Assembly: GCF_001010285.1 (NCBI RefSeq)
Contig: NZ_CP011104.1
Location: 1,736,001-1,800,000 of the forward strand
Source of the DNA: Photorhabdus thracensis
GTDB taxonomy: Bacteria; Pseudomonadota; Gammaproteobacteria; Enterobacterales; Enterobacteriaceae
DNA: 64,000 nt
Direction: 5' to 3'
In this document: piece after piece, positions 18,279 to 26,097 of the stretch
Layout of the letters: the number at the start of each line of letters is the position of its first letter
Position numbering within the stretch: position 1 is the stretch's first letter
Made by a program: the position numbers and the translations under genes
The notes under the pieces: model-generated
Told to the model about the DNA's origin: nothing
Database searches by the model: none
The model's input: the letters and a program-made list of their open reading frames with translations, nothing else

Positions 18279-18386
18279 GTCAGTAATCTAACAGTATAAA
18301 CGAACAATTTTAACGGTCAATAGTTCGTTACTAGTGTTCGATAAAGATAGCCTATCATAACATGCTACTTATGGGAAATTATAGTT
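18279..18386 (-). repeat. 108-bp inverted repeat, right copy
   Basis: It is the mirror of 16471-16578 (five mismatches). Read leftward, TTGACC (18320-18315), a 16-base spacer and TATACT (18298-18293) make a good promoter 32 bases upstream of the start at 18261. The AACGAAC/GTTCGTT dyad (18329-18323 and 18305-18299) overlaps it. Confidence 0.9.
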
Positions 18387-18420
18387 AGCAGGTCTGAATT
18401 GCAGCCTGATTTGTAATAAC

Positions 18421-18588
18421 GATGATCTTCGATATGAAAATCATAAATCGCTGTTAACTATCAGAACTAACTGGCACATCATGTTCGAATTTAAAAATGG
18501 TGATGCTTATACTTTAAACTTGGAGGATTATCACTAACGAGACAGGCTATTGTTTCTCATCCGGGCATTATGGTATCTAACATGCTGG
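18421..18588 (+). pseudogene. HigBA-type toxin-antitoxin remnant
   Basis: The in-frame stretch 18421-18537 ends DDLRYENHKSLLTIRTNWHI, MFEFKNGDAYTLNLEDYH and a stop. This is the C-terminus of HigB-type toxins (ancestral pattern ...NDQWRI-FEF-DGDAY-V-I-DYH). Directly behind, TRQAIVSHPGIMVSNML resembles the HPG-x-x-L start of HigA antitoxins and breaks off at att-like site D. The toxin N-terminus and most of the antitoxin are gone. Confidence 0.7.
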
Positions 18589-18689
18589 TGTCCACATACA
18601 ACCCATAACATATTGAAAATAAATATACTTTTTCTATCATCGTCCACCCAATGTCCACATTGACGACAAAGCCCCTTAAACGGGGCTTT
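18580..18689. other. Diverged att-like site D with terminator
   Basis: TGGTGT is followed by a diverged copy of the site A/B flank (CATAACATATTG against CATAACACATTG). GTGTCCACAT, CGTCCACCC and TGTCCACATTGACGAC follow in the same order as the GTGTCCACAC motifs there. A perfect hairpin, AAAGCCCC (18668) with GGGGCTTT (18682), closes it. It is probably another phage left end in the stack. Identity is clearly lower than between A and B. Confidence 0.45.
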
Positions 18690-18776
18690 CACCACAAATT
18701 ACTTTCATAAGAAATACTTAATTAAAATTTAACCATCACCTTAACAGATCTATCAATCCCACATACTGTAGGCTTT

Positions 18777-18847
18777 TTCATTTATCAAGGCCGAACAGGA
18801 AAGTATCCTCGATAAGTCACTATTGCAGTATCTGTTATCGCTGGGGT
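18777..18847 (+). repeat. 71-bp direct repeat, copy 1
   Basis: It is identical to 19865-19935 except for one base. Between the copies lie hicBA and a group II intron fragment. On the minus strand it can encode AITDTAIVTYRGYFPVRP followed by a stop, perhaps the end of an unknown gene. Copy 1 is followed directly by TTGAGTAGACCCC, which looks like a group II intron 3' end. Confidence 0.8.
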
Positions 18848-18917
18848 GGTTGAGTAGACCCCAACAACCCCAAACAGCAATAAAAACAAGTTTTGTCACT
18901 GTCCGGCATTATCTATT

Positions 18918-19265
18918 TTATTGAAGTTCCCGCTCAAGCAGCTGAACTATGAACTGGTTCTTTGAGACTGCGTGTGATATCGTCGCCGCAGTCAAGCGAG
19001 CTTCCAGCCAGCCAGGATAACGAAGAGTAAAAGATTTTAGCTTGCCCTCTTCCTTGAATGGGTTAATTCCCTCTTCCTCGCACGTTTCTATATATTCAGC
19101 CAGTGAAATTTGTCCCTCTTTTTCAAGCCCGTCAATACTGTTTGATACGAAATCACAATATCCAGTGACATCCAGAAACTTGCCGCGAAAGGCCCTAATT
19201 TCTGCTTCGTAGATAACAGAAGCGGGATGGCCGTCGATAGTCATAATGTTGTTGCTTTTAATCAT
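18918..19265 (-). CDS. hicB: HicB-family antitoxin
   Basis: The 115-residue protein has an N-terminal degraded RNase H-like part (VIYEAEIRAFRGKFLDV, AEYIETCEEEGINPF) and a C-terminal ribbon-helix-helix-like region (FTLRYPGWLEARLTAATISH, then KNQFIVQLLERELQ). This two-part build and the pairing with HicA define HicB, which neutralises HicA and represses the operon. Its start overlaps the hicA stop by eight bases (ATGATTAA). Another ATG follows at residue 8, so the exact start is open. Confidence 0.88.
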   Translation of the reverse strand: MIKSNNIMTIDGHPASVIYEAEIRAFRGKFLDVTGYCDFVSNSIDGLEKEGQISLAEYIETCEEEGINPFKEEGKLKSFTLRYPGWLEARLTAATISHAVSKNQFIVQLLERELQ

Positions 19266-19539
19266 GTTCGACCCCTATTACATTTTCGAACCACTCACGA
19301 AGGCCATTTACTGCGCCTTTATCCATTACGTTACCAGGATGAGGTTGATGAGTCTGATAGACTGAGCCCATGAGGATAAACTTCCGGCGTGATCCATTGC
19401 CGTTCTTGATCTTCCCCCCCAGTTTGTTAATCAGGCTGACTACATCATCCCATTTTATGCCGGATTTCGGCGGGATGGTCAGCACATCCGCAAGGGTCTT
19501 GCGGTGCTTTGAGCTCAGCTCTTTAACCTTAATCATCAT
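19258..19539 (-). CDS. hicA: HicA-family mRNA interferase toxin
   Basis: The 93-residue protein has a dsRBD-like fold pattern: IKWDDVVSLINKLGGKI, then GNGSRRKFILMG, then HQPHPGNVMDKGAVNGLREW with the active-site His. HicA cleaves mRNA independently of the ribosome. It is the first gene of hicAB and the antitoxin overlaps its stop. ATG at 19539 or 19536. Confidence 0.88.
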   Translation of the reverse strand: MMIKVKELSSKHRKTLADVLTIPPKSGIKWDDVVSLINKLGGKIKNGNGSRRKFILMGSVYQTHQPHPGNVMDKGAVNGLREWFENVIGVEHD

Positions 19540-19549
19540 TCATCCCATT

Positions 19550-19608
19550 GACGTCATTTGATGATATCATTCTATTTTGGTCCCATTATGATGTCAAACA
19601 ATGACGTC
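19550..19608. promoter_or_regulatory. Inverted operator pair upstream of hicAB
   Basis: GACGTCATTTGATGATATC (19550-19568) and the reverse complement of 19590-19608 match at 15 of 19 positions. Each contains TGACGTCA-like or TGATGATATCA-like dyads. They lie 11-69 bases upstream of hicA, where HicB or a HicAB complex would repress. Inference from position and symmetry. Confidence 0.55.
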
Positions 19609-19642
19609 GTTTTTCGCTTCTTAAGTTTGTTAATTGGGGCTT

Positions 19643-19862
19643 GAGTTGAGTAGACCCGCCGGTTACCCGGACGGACCCCTCCTTAGAACCGGACGTGCGG
19701 AACTACCGCATCCGGCTCCCAACAGATCAGAACCCCCACACATATTCAGCGAGCCCTGAATATTGATCGGGTTTTCCATTTCGTTGGATAACCCATCATT
19801 TTCAGGATCAGATTCAGCTTTTTCCACGTCAGTTGGCGACGACCACCTTTACGGTTGAACCA
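19643..19862 (-). mobile_element. Second group II intron, 3' fragment
   Basis: On the minus strand the end of a maturase (WFNRKGGRRQLTWKKLNLIL, then MMGYPTKWKTRSIF) is followed by a domain V hairpin (GAGCCGGATGCGG to CCGCACGTCCGGTTC, 19717-19685). A domain VI stem then ends near TCTACTC at about 19650. The sequence differs from the intron at 13.2-15.0 kb, so this is a different intron type. Everything upstream of the maturase C-terminus is lost. Confidence 0.8.
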
Positions 19863-19864
19863 TC

Positions 19865-19935
19865 TTCATTTATCAAGGCCGAACAGGAAAGTACCCTCGA
19901 TAAGTCACTATTGCAGTATCTGTTATCGCTGGGGT
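19865..19935 (+). repeat. 71-bp direct repeat, copy 2
   Basis: This is the partner of 18777-18847 with one mismatch. It starts directly where the intron fragment ends. Recombination between the two copies would delete hicAB and the intron fragment. The remaining bases to 20129 show no gene. Confidence 0.8.
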
Positions 19936-20129
19936 AGGAGCATATCAACCTAGCTGGGGATTACCTCTGGCGCAACAGCATAGACCACTACGACCACTGT
20001 TGCCGAATTAACGTGCTTTATTTTCCGAATCCTGAGATGTCCCTTAAATGTGCGTAATTGGTACTTACCTAGCAAATTCTTTAGCAAAGTTACCAAACAC
20101 TATAATATTCTTTAATAGCTAAATGATTT

Positions 20130-20490
20130 TTGTTAAGTAAGTTTTGACAAAAAAAACATTAAGAAATGTTACATATATCGTCAACTACACCTTTAATAAC
20201 TGACGGTTAATTTTATGATTAACAAACGCTTAAAAGCCGCTCGTTTGCGTGCAAAGATCACGCAAGAAAAACTAGGGATTGCGGCTGGCATAGATGAAAA
20301 GTCAGCACGAGCGAGAGTATCACAGTATGAAAATGGAACTCATCAGCCAACCTTTGAAACAATGTGTGCGTTTTCCAAGGTATTAAACGTTCCTGAATGC
20401 TATTTTTATATTGTAGATGATGATTTTTCTGATGTTGTTTTGTCTATTCATCAGATTTTAGTGAATTACAAACACACTTCTAAAAATTGA
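20130..20490 (+). repeat. Tandem-duplicated regulator unit, copy 1
   Basis: This unit (TGTTAAGTAAGTTTTGACA... to the end of the XRE gene) recurs at 21107-21466, including about 85 bases of leader. The leader holds TTGACA and, in copy 1 only, a clean AACATT-N4-AATGTT dyad (20155-20170). Confidence 0.85.
20215..20490 (+). CDS. XRE-family repressor-like protein, copy 1
   Basis: The 91-residue protein is almost entirely a lambda-repressor-type helix-turn-helix domain: LKAARLRAKITQEKLGIAAG, then ARARVSQYENGTHQPTFETM, then LNVPECYFYIVDDDF. It differs from the product of 21191-21466 at six positions. It has no cleavage or dimerisation domain of a classical phage repressor. It converges with a Ner-like gene. 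A role as a small prophage regulator is likely; its target is unknown. Confidence 0.8.
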   Translation: MINKRLKAARLRAKITQEKLGIAAGIDEKSARARVSQYENGTHQPTFETMCAFSKVLNVPECYFYIVDDDFSDVVLSIHQILVNYKHTSKN

Positions 20491-20520
20491 ATACTGTTTA
20501 AGATAGCACTGACACCCAAT

Positions 20521-20548
20521 AATGGCGCTAACCGTACCCAGCGCCATT
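20521..20548. terminator. Hairpin between XRE copy 1 and Ner-like gene
   Basis: AATGGCGCT and AGCGCCATT pair perfectly around a 10-base loop between two converging genes. There is no long T-tract on either side, so termination is probable but weak. Confidence 0.5.
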
Positions 20549-20567
20549 GGCTTGAGTTCACCCTTTT

Positions 20568-20783
20568 CTACCTTCCACGCGATGGCCAAATATCAGATGG
20601 ATGTAACCCCAGTTCGGTAGCAATCAGATTTTCTCCTTTTGGCCACGGGCGATATAGTGCGTTACTTAATGTGGATGACGCTAATCCCGCTTTACGTGAT
20701 ACGGCTGAAAGATTTGTTCCCTGTTTCTTTAGAGCTGCAATAATATCTGCTGGATGCCAGTCACCAGAGATTGTTTTATTCAT
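20568..20783 (-). CDS. Ner/Nlp-like winged DNA-binding protein
   Basis: The 71-residue protein DWHPADIIAALKKQGTNLSA...GLASSTLSNALYRPWPKGENLIATELGLHPSDIWPSR matches the small Ner family (phage Mu Ner, enterobacterial SfsB/Nlp). These bind DNA through a helix-turn-helix and control early phage promoters. A second, related gene lies at 30312. It is divergent from XRE copy 2 (start 21191), so both may be controlled from the 407-base gap. Confidence 0.85.
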   Translation of the reverse strand: MNKTISGDWHPADIIAALKKQGTNLSAVSRKAGLASSTLSNALYRPWPKGENLIATELGLHPSDIWPSRGR

Positions 20784-21106
20784 GATAGTCTTCCTTTCGA
20801 TTCCTTTAATTTTTCTGCTAAGAATTCCTTAACACGATTCATGTTAAGAGATGCTAAACATTCCGTCAACATTCTTAAAGAAAATATATGTGACTATCGT
20901 TAATGATTTGACTTTACATGTTCATAGCTAAAATAACGTGCTCAAGTATCAAAAGTATTCGTTTTTGGTAACTAATCTTCATGCCACTTCACCTTGCCAA
21001 AAAATTTATACACAAGCCATTTTTGCAAAAACAAACCAGATTAAATAAAATATATAGCAATTAAATCTTTAATTATCATAAATAACAAATTAAACATTAA
21101 GACTAT
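20784..21106. other. Divergent control region, no gene seen
   Basis: This is an AT-rich stretch between the leftward Ner-like gene and the rightward second XRE gene. Repeated TTAACA/TGTTAA-type words occur near 20825-20875. No reading frame of note is present. It probably holds the promoter of the Ner-like gene. Confidence 0.4.
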
Positions 21107-21466
21107 TGTTAAGTAAGTTTTGACAAAAAAAGTACTAAGAAGTGTTAAATATATCGTCAGCTACATGTCTAATAACTGACGGTTAACTTTATGATTAACA
21201 AACGTTTAAAAGCAGCTCGTTTACGTGCAAATATCACGCAAGAAAAACTCGGAATTGCGGCTGGCATAGATGAAAAGTCAGCACGAGCGAGAGTGTCACA
21301 GTATGAAAATGGAACTCATCAGCCAACCTTTGAAACAATGTGTGCGTTCTCCAAGGTGTTAAACGTTCCTGAATGCTATTTTTATATCGTAGATGATGAT
21401 TTTTCTGATGTTGTTTTGGCTATTCATCAGATTTTAGTGAATTACAGACACGCGCCTGAAAATTGA
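21107..21466 (+). repeat. Tandem-duplicated regulator unit, copy 2
   Basis: Copy of 20130-20490 with scattered substitutions. The dyad in its leader is eroded (AGTACTAAGAAGTGTT). The coding part is better conserved than the leader. Confidence 0.85.
21191..21466 (+). CDS. XRE-family repressor-like protein, copy 2
   Basis: The 91-residue near-duplicate of 20215-20490 has Asn for Lys at residue 14 and changes concentrated in the last twenty residues. The recognition-helix region is unchanged, so both should bind the same operator. It is followed by a strong terminator shared with ogr. Confidence 0.8.
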   Translation: MINKRLKAARLRANITQEKLGIAAGIDEKSARARVSQYENGTHQPTFETMCAFSKVLNVPECYFYIVDDDFSDVVLAIHQILVNYRHAPEN

Positions 21467-21542
21467 ATATAGTTTAAGGCGACTATGGGATAAATCCTTT
21501 CCCCACCACACCGAAGCCCCTCAGAAAAAATATTTTTCACAT

Positions 21543-21582
21543 AAAAAAAGCGCACCACGATGAATAATGGAACGCTTTTTTT
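21543..21582. terminator. Bidirectional terminator between XRE copy 2 and ogr
   Basis: AAAAAAAGCG (21543-21552) pairs with CGCTTTTTTT (21573-21582) around a 20-base loop. T-runs on both strands fit the convergent arrangement. Confidence 0.75.
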
Positions 21583-21610
21583 AATTATTTACTCATCGAC
21601 AACTATTCGA

Positions 21611-21829
21611 TCAGAATACCAGCACGGTCTGCTGTCCACTATCAGGATGCGGCGGAACTGCTTCAATCAATGTCGGCTTGGTGACGAACCGCACAAAGGT
21701 TTCATAACTAACAAACGTTGAGCCACAATTAATATTCTGGCACTGGTTGTAACGTTCCTTAGTTTGGGGCGTGTGTTCAAAACTGCTACGGGTGTGGGCG
21801 GCATGACCGCATAAGGGGCATCTCATCAT
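21611..21829 (-). CDS. ogr: Ogr/Delta late-gene transcription activator
   Basis: The 72-residue zinc-finger protein reads MRCPLCGHAAHTRSS, then ERYNQCQNINCGSTFVSYETFVRF. The Cys-x2-Cys and Cys-x4-Cys pattern is that of P2 Ogr, which activates the phage late promoters through the RNA polymerase alpha subunit. It is the last gene of the tail operon, after D, as in P2. Start 21829 or 21826. Confidence 0.95.
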   Translation of the reverse strand: MMRCPLCGHAAHTRSSFEHTPQTKERYNQCQNINCGSTFVSYETFVRFVTKPTLIEAVPPHPDSGQQTVLVF

Positions 21830-21944
21830 AACGCGAGTACCTCAACAAACAGGTTGCCATAGCTGAAACTGGCACTAAAGCAACTATATCATATCTGAAT
21901 CAGAAATTTTCACTTCCAATTGCAAGGATGACGTTAATCCACTG

Positions 21945-22997
21945 TCATTCAGGGTGTGTGTGTGTGACAGTTACCAGCGTCCAGTCTGCCGCGTCGATTT
22001 CGGTCTTGAAGCCACTCCCCCTGACTTTCATTTCAGGGAACAGCTCTGGCCTTCCCTTCGCCAGTCGAATAGAGAATGACGCCACACCACGCTGAATTTT
22101 CTCCCATTCTGCTTCAGCTGCACGTTCGGCATTGGCCTTGTTAGCATAGATGTGCTTCATCACAAAAACGTTACCCTCACTGCCAACCAGATAATGGTCC
22201 TGTTTTTTCTTTTCTTGCTGCGGATTAGTCTTACTTCGCTTGCGTTTGACAGTGATGTTCTCTTTTTTCCTCGGATTACGAGTATTAAGCCAACTGGCGG
22301 AAACGCCGGTGTAAGCGCCCCGGTCAGCCAGTGAAAAACGGTGACCGTCTCCAGACTGCCGGGTAATGATAACCGAAGGCAGGGACTGCCCGCTGGCAGC
22401 TTTGTTCTGCCCCTGTCGGATAAAAAGCAAATAGCCATTCTTGATAGTGGCAATGGCACCCTCCTGTTTTGCCAACCGGGTTAGAAAATTGCCGTCGGAT
22501 TCGTTGGTCTGGTCAATATGACTGAGGGTGATGCTGGCTAGCATTTTGTCCACTTTCGGCGTCAAATCGTTACGCACGGCAATAGTGTGTACAATATCGC
22601 TGATCTTTTTCTGGTGATAAGCCACCTCGCGATTGATATTAAGCGTCGCCCGAAAATCTGCACTGCGGGCACGAATGATTATCTTGTCCGGCACACCACT
22701 GTATTCGATTTCATCCACAATAAATTTGCCTTTGTGGATCAGTGGTTCCCCCTGCCAGCCCAGATGCAGAGATAACTCCGTCCCACGACGCGGCAGAGAT
22801 AACAGACCATCGCTATCATCCAGTTCAATATCCAACTGGTCAGCCTCAAAACCCCGATTGTCGGTTAGATTCAGGGAAATCAACCGTGACTGAATGCGGG
22901 CATTGACATTTTTGTCACCAGCACTGAGAACATACACAGGTGTATTAGTTTTGCCGGTTACCCAATCTAGTTTTAGCATATCAGGTAAAGAAATCAT
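21945..22997 (-). CDS. D: Phage late control protein / tail hub gpD
   Basis: The 350-residue protein matches P2 gpD: YVLSAGDKNVNARIQSRLIS and LELDDSD-like segments at the start, GHRFSLADRGAYTGVSASW in the middle, and RPELFPEMKVRGSGFKTEID near the end. It forms the baseplate hub on which the tail tube is built. ATG overlaps the gpU stop (ATGA). Confidence 0.93.
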   Translation of the reverse strand: MISLPDMLKLDWVTGKTNTPVYVLSAGDKNVNARIQSRLISLNLTDNRGFEADQLDIELDDSDGLLSLPRRGTELSLHLGWQGEPLIHKGKFIVDEIEYSGVPDKIIIRARSADFRATLNINREVAYHQKKISDIVHTIAVRNDLTPKVDKMLASITLSHIDQTNESDGNFLTRLAKQEGAIATIKNGYLLFIRQGQNKAASGQSLPSVIITRQSGDGHRFSLADRGAYTGVSASWLNTRNPRKKENITVKRKRSKTNPQQEKKKQDHYLVGSEGNVFVMKHIYANKANAERAAEAEWEKIQRGVASFSIRLAKGRPELFPEMKVRGSGFKTEIDAADWTLVTVTHTHPE

Positions 22998-23458
22998 GAA
23001 AATAGCCCACCCAATTTGTGTGTGACACGAGTTTTCAAGTCAGTCATTTGGGTGCGAAGGTCGCCGAACATCTCCCCTAAATTGTCATCCACACGGCGCA
23101 ACGTGACGGTAAAGTCAATTTTACGGGCGGTACCGTCGGTAAAAAATTCACTTTTGGTCTGGTCGATGCTTGCAATGATAAACATGCCGTAAATCGTGCC
23201 GCTACCATCCAGAAATGACCATGCCTTGCCACTCTCAGCCATCAATTGCAGAGCCAGCAAGGACAACCGGCCTCCGGTGATTTCAGGGTACAGGGCACCG
23301 GACAGCGTGATAGTATCGTTGTTCGGTCCCATAAACTGACATGTCGGACAAGCACCTACCCGATTGTTAAATCCATAGCGCCATGATTGTTGGTGTTGCA
23401 GGCTCTGGTATGGCGTGGTTTTCAGCATAAAGACAAATAAGCCGAGTGCGGCCATCAT
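22994..23458 (-). CDS. U: Tail terminator-like protein gpU
   Basis: The 154-residue protein starts MMAALGLFVFMLKTTPYQSL, as in P2 gpU, and contains LSGALYPEITGG and KIDFTVTLRRVDD. P2 gpU is needed for tail completion. The start overlaps the gpT stop by four bases. Confidence 0.93.
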   Translation of the reverse strand: MMAALGLFVFMLKTTPYQSLQHQQSWRYGFNNRVGACPTCQFMGPNNDTITLSGALYPEITGGRLSLLALQLMAESGKAWSFLDGSGTIYGMFIIASIDQTKSEFFTDGTARKIDFTVTLRRVDDNLGEMFGDLRTQMTDLKTRVTHKLGGLFS

Positions 23459-26097
23459 GAATAAAAGTCCTCGCTATCAGAAAATGAGCTACGGGCGCGG
23501 GCGCGTTGTTGTTGCTCGCGGCGATCCAGTTCACGTGCCACCGCCTGCGCAATATCCTGTGCGGATTGTGCAGGGACGGCGTGTATATGAATTTCATAAA
23601 CAGATCGTCTGTTGTCCTGGATCTGGTTAGCAACTGAAACAACCGATGTCTGATACTGTGACGCGGGCAAACTGTATGGATGCAACGGAGCATTTTGGGC
23701 GCTGACTGGCGAGACTGCCCCTACAGATAGGGCCGCGATTGTCGCCAATGCAGCCGTTTGACGGCGACTAGTGACACGAGCAGGACCGTTAATGATCTCC
23801 GGGCCATATTCGCCCACGATACCAATCTTGCCCGTCGGGATGTAACCACCTTTATCGAATCCACCCGCCAGTATGCCGCTAATCGGACTGGTAGCCTCCT
23901 TATAAGCATTCAATGCCGCCTTTTGCCTGGGATCTTGGTTTTCTTCCTGCATAAAGTCAGGAGTCAAGGCGTCTTTAACCATCTTGCCCAGTTCGGAGAA
24001 TTTCTTTTTCAGGGATTCCCATTTTTCCTCAATGCCTGCCTTAAGATTTTCGACAAACTCACCGCCAATCTTCTTAAATTCGGACGGAATTTTTTTCGTG
24101 TCAGCGACCAGCTCATTCCATTTGGCTAATGCCCGCTGTTTGATGTTTTCCCATGTGGTGGAAACAGAGTTCGAAATGTTGTTCCATAAGTTCTGGAACC
24201 ACGGGCCGAGTTTATCCCAATATTGCCAGATCAAATAAGCGCCCACAGCAATCAAACCGATAACCGCTAAAATGGGATTTGTCCACATAACATGCCCCAG
24301 CCACATCGCCATTTTCCCAATATAGGAAAACACGTTACCAAGACGCAGCATTGAACCTGCTCCCTTGATACCCAACACTGACAGGCCAAATTTAACGATT
24401 GCCAGTGGTCCCAACAGGGCAACCAATGCCAGCGTAACCGCACCAAAAACCGTCAACATAATACCCAGCCCGATACTCACCATCGTTAACGTTTTGGTCA
24501 GTTCAGGGTTGGCCTTCATCCACTCACCCGTTTTACTGATAATTTTGGTGATACGCTGGGTGATCCCACGCAAGGGACTGTTCACACCGCCAAAGATTTG
24601 AATACCGATATCTTCCCACGCCGATGACAGACTTTTCAGGTCGCCGTCAAGGTTATTAGTCATAGTATCAGCGACTTTCTTAGCCTCACCTTGGGCGTTC
24701 TTCAATTCTTTGATGAGTTTCTGCAATTCCCCCGTACCGGCTCTTTCAGCCAATACCGACAGAGCGGAAAAGGCTTCCTCCCCGGCAATAGCTTTGAAAA
24801 TGCCGGCACGCTGAGCGTTACCCATTTTAGTCGTTTTCTTGTCCAGCTCAGTCAGGATATCCGGCAAGGCGCGGAGATTACCCTTGGCATCCTTAGTCTG
24901 AATGTTCAGTTTTGCCAACGCTTTCGCTGCGGTGGCGGGCGGTTCAGCCAGTCGTCCTAAAATGGATCTTAGGGAGGTACCCGCCATACTACCCTGAATA
25001 CCGGCATCACCGAGTTTACCCGTCGCCGCAGCGGCGGTTTCAATATCAACCCCTAAGCCTGCCGCTACAGGGGCAACATACTTCATGGTGTCACCCAGCA
25101 TCATCAGATTAGTGTTAGAACGAGTAAAGGCACCCACTAGTACGTCACTCACCCGTTCCATTTCTTCGGATTTCAGCTTAAAACCCGTCAGGATATTGGA
25201 ACCAATGTCCGCCGTAGCGGCCAAATCGGTATCACCCGCCAATGACATCGCCAATGTACCAGGCATGGCTGATCGTATCTGGTCTGGAGTAAAGCCGGCC
25301 ATTGCATAAAAACTCTGTCCCTGCGCGACCTGATTGGCGGTGAATGCCGTTGTCGCGCCTAAGTGCCGCGCCTGCTCCTGCAATTTTTTTAGTTCGGGAG
25401 AATGCTTATCCAGACGGGTCAGTGACTGCACCTTAGACATCCCCACGTCAAAGTCATAACCCGGCATCATCACCCGTTTAGCGCCATAGAGCGCACCAAC
25501 ACCCGCTGCCGTTGCCGCAACACCGGTTGCCGTCATTTGGTTACGCACATCTTTCATTTTTTGGTAGCGAGAGCGGGCATTCGCCAACCGTTGTTCCTGC
25601 TGCCTCAGACGCCCAAGCTGCTGCTCCTGTTGCTGGAGCATACTGGTTGTGTGGTTGATGTCCGCGTTTATCCGTCTCTGCGCCTGTCCAAGCTGGTTAG
25701 TTGAGATACCGCTGGCGCGCAAGGCATCACGCTGACGTTGCAGGGACTGACTCAGGGATTGATTTTTTTCCTCGAACTGCCTGGCTGCGTTTTTTGCCCG
25801 CTGTAGCTGGTTGATTTGGGCCTGTGTCGGGTTTTGGCTGGCGTTGATTTCACGGGTCAGTGCCGCTACTCGTTCGGTGGCACTGCGGTAAGCCTGCCGG
25901 GTTTCAGTCAGTTGGCGCTTGGTCTTGCGAAAACCATCAATCCGTCCGGCCTGCTGGTTCAGTTCCCGGAGTTGCTGGCGCGACTGGCGAAGGGCTTCAG
26001 CCAGCCGTTTGTTAGAAGCCTGCGCACTCTTGAAAGGACGGGTAATTTTATCAACGGCATTCAGGATAACTTGCAGGCGTAAGTTTCGGTCACTCAT
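23455..26097 (-). CDS. T: Tail tape measure protein gpT
   Basis: From ATG 26097 the protein is 880 residues. The frame is open to 26109, but the 8-base overlap with the frameshifted E gene (ATGAGTGA) and the family start MSDRNLRLQVILNAVDKI favour 26097. Long coiled coil to about residue 170, a conserved block FDVGMSKVQSLTRLD near 220, hydrophobic segments at about 540-640, and a helical tail follow. The tape measure sets tail length and passes into the cell envelope during injection. No internal stop is seen. Confidence 0.93.
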   Translation of the reverse strand: MSDRNLRLQVILNAVDKITRPFKSAQASNKRLAEALRQSRQQLRELNQQAGRIDGFRKTKRQLTETRQAYRSATERVAALTREINASQNPTQAQINQLQRAKNAARQFEEKNQSLSQSLQRQRDALRASGISTNQLGQAQRRINADINHTTSMLQQQEQQLGRLRQQEQRLANARSRYQKMKDVRNQMTATGVAATAAGVGALYGAKRVMMPGYDFDVGMSKVQSLTRLDKHSPELKKLQEQARHLGATTAFTANQVAQGQSFYAMAGFTPDQIRSAMPGTLAMSLAGDTDLAATADIGSNILTGFKLKSEEMERVSDVLVGAFTRSNTNLMMLGDTMKYVAPVAAGLGVDIETAAAATGKLGDAGIQGSMAGTSLRSILGRLAEPPATAAKALAKLNIQTKDAKGNLRALPDILTELDKKTTKMGNAQRAGIFKAIAGEEAFSALSVLAERAGTGELQKLIKELKNAQGEAKKVADTMTNNLDGDLKSLSSAWEDIGIQIFGGVNSPLRGITQRITKIISKTGEWMKANPELTKTLTMVSIGLGIMLTVFGAVTLALVALLGPLAIVKFGLSVLGIKGAGSMLRLGNVFSYIGKMAMWLGHVMWTNPILAVIGLIAVGAYLIWQYWDKLGPWFQNLWNNISNSVSTTWENIKQRALAKWNELVADTKKIPSEFKKIGGEFVENLKAGIEEKWESLKKKFSELGKMVKDALTPDFMQEENQDPRQKAALNAYKEATSPISGILAGGFDKGGYIPTGKIGIVGEYGPEIINGPARVTSRRQTAALATIAALSVGAVSPVSAQNAPLHPYSLPASQYQTSVVSVANQIQDNRRSVYEIHIHAVPAQSAQDIAQAVARELDRREQQQRARARSSFSDSEDFYS

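Noticed and set aside
16441-18404. TCTGAATTGCAG direct repeats as target-site duplication of the inverted-repeat module
   Set aside because: The distance from each direct repeat to the nearest inverted repeat differs (18 and 6 bases), so a simple transposition duplication is not supported. Kept only as a remark.
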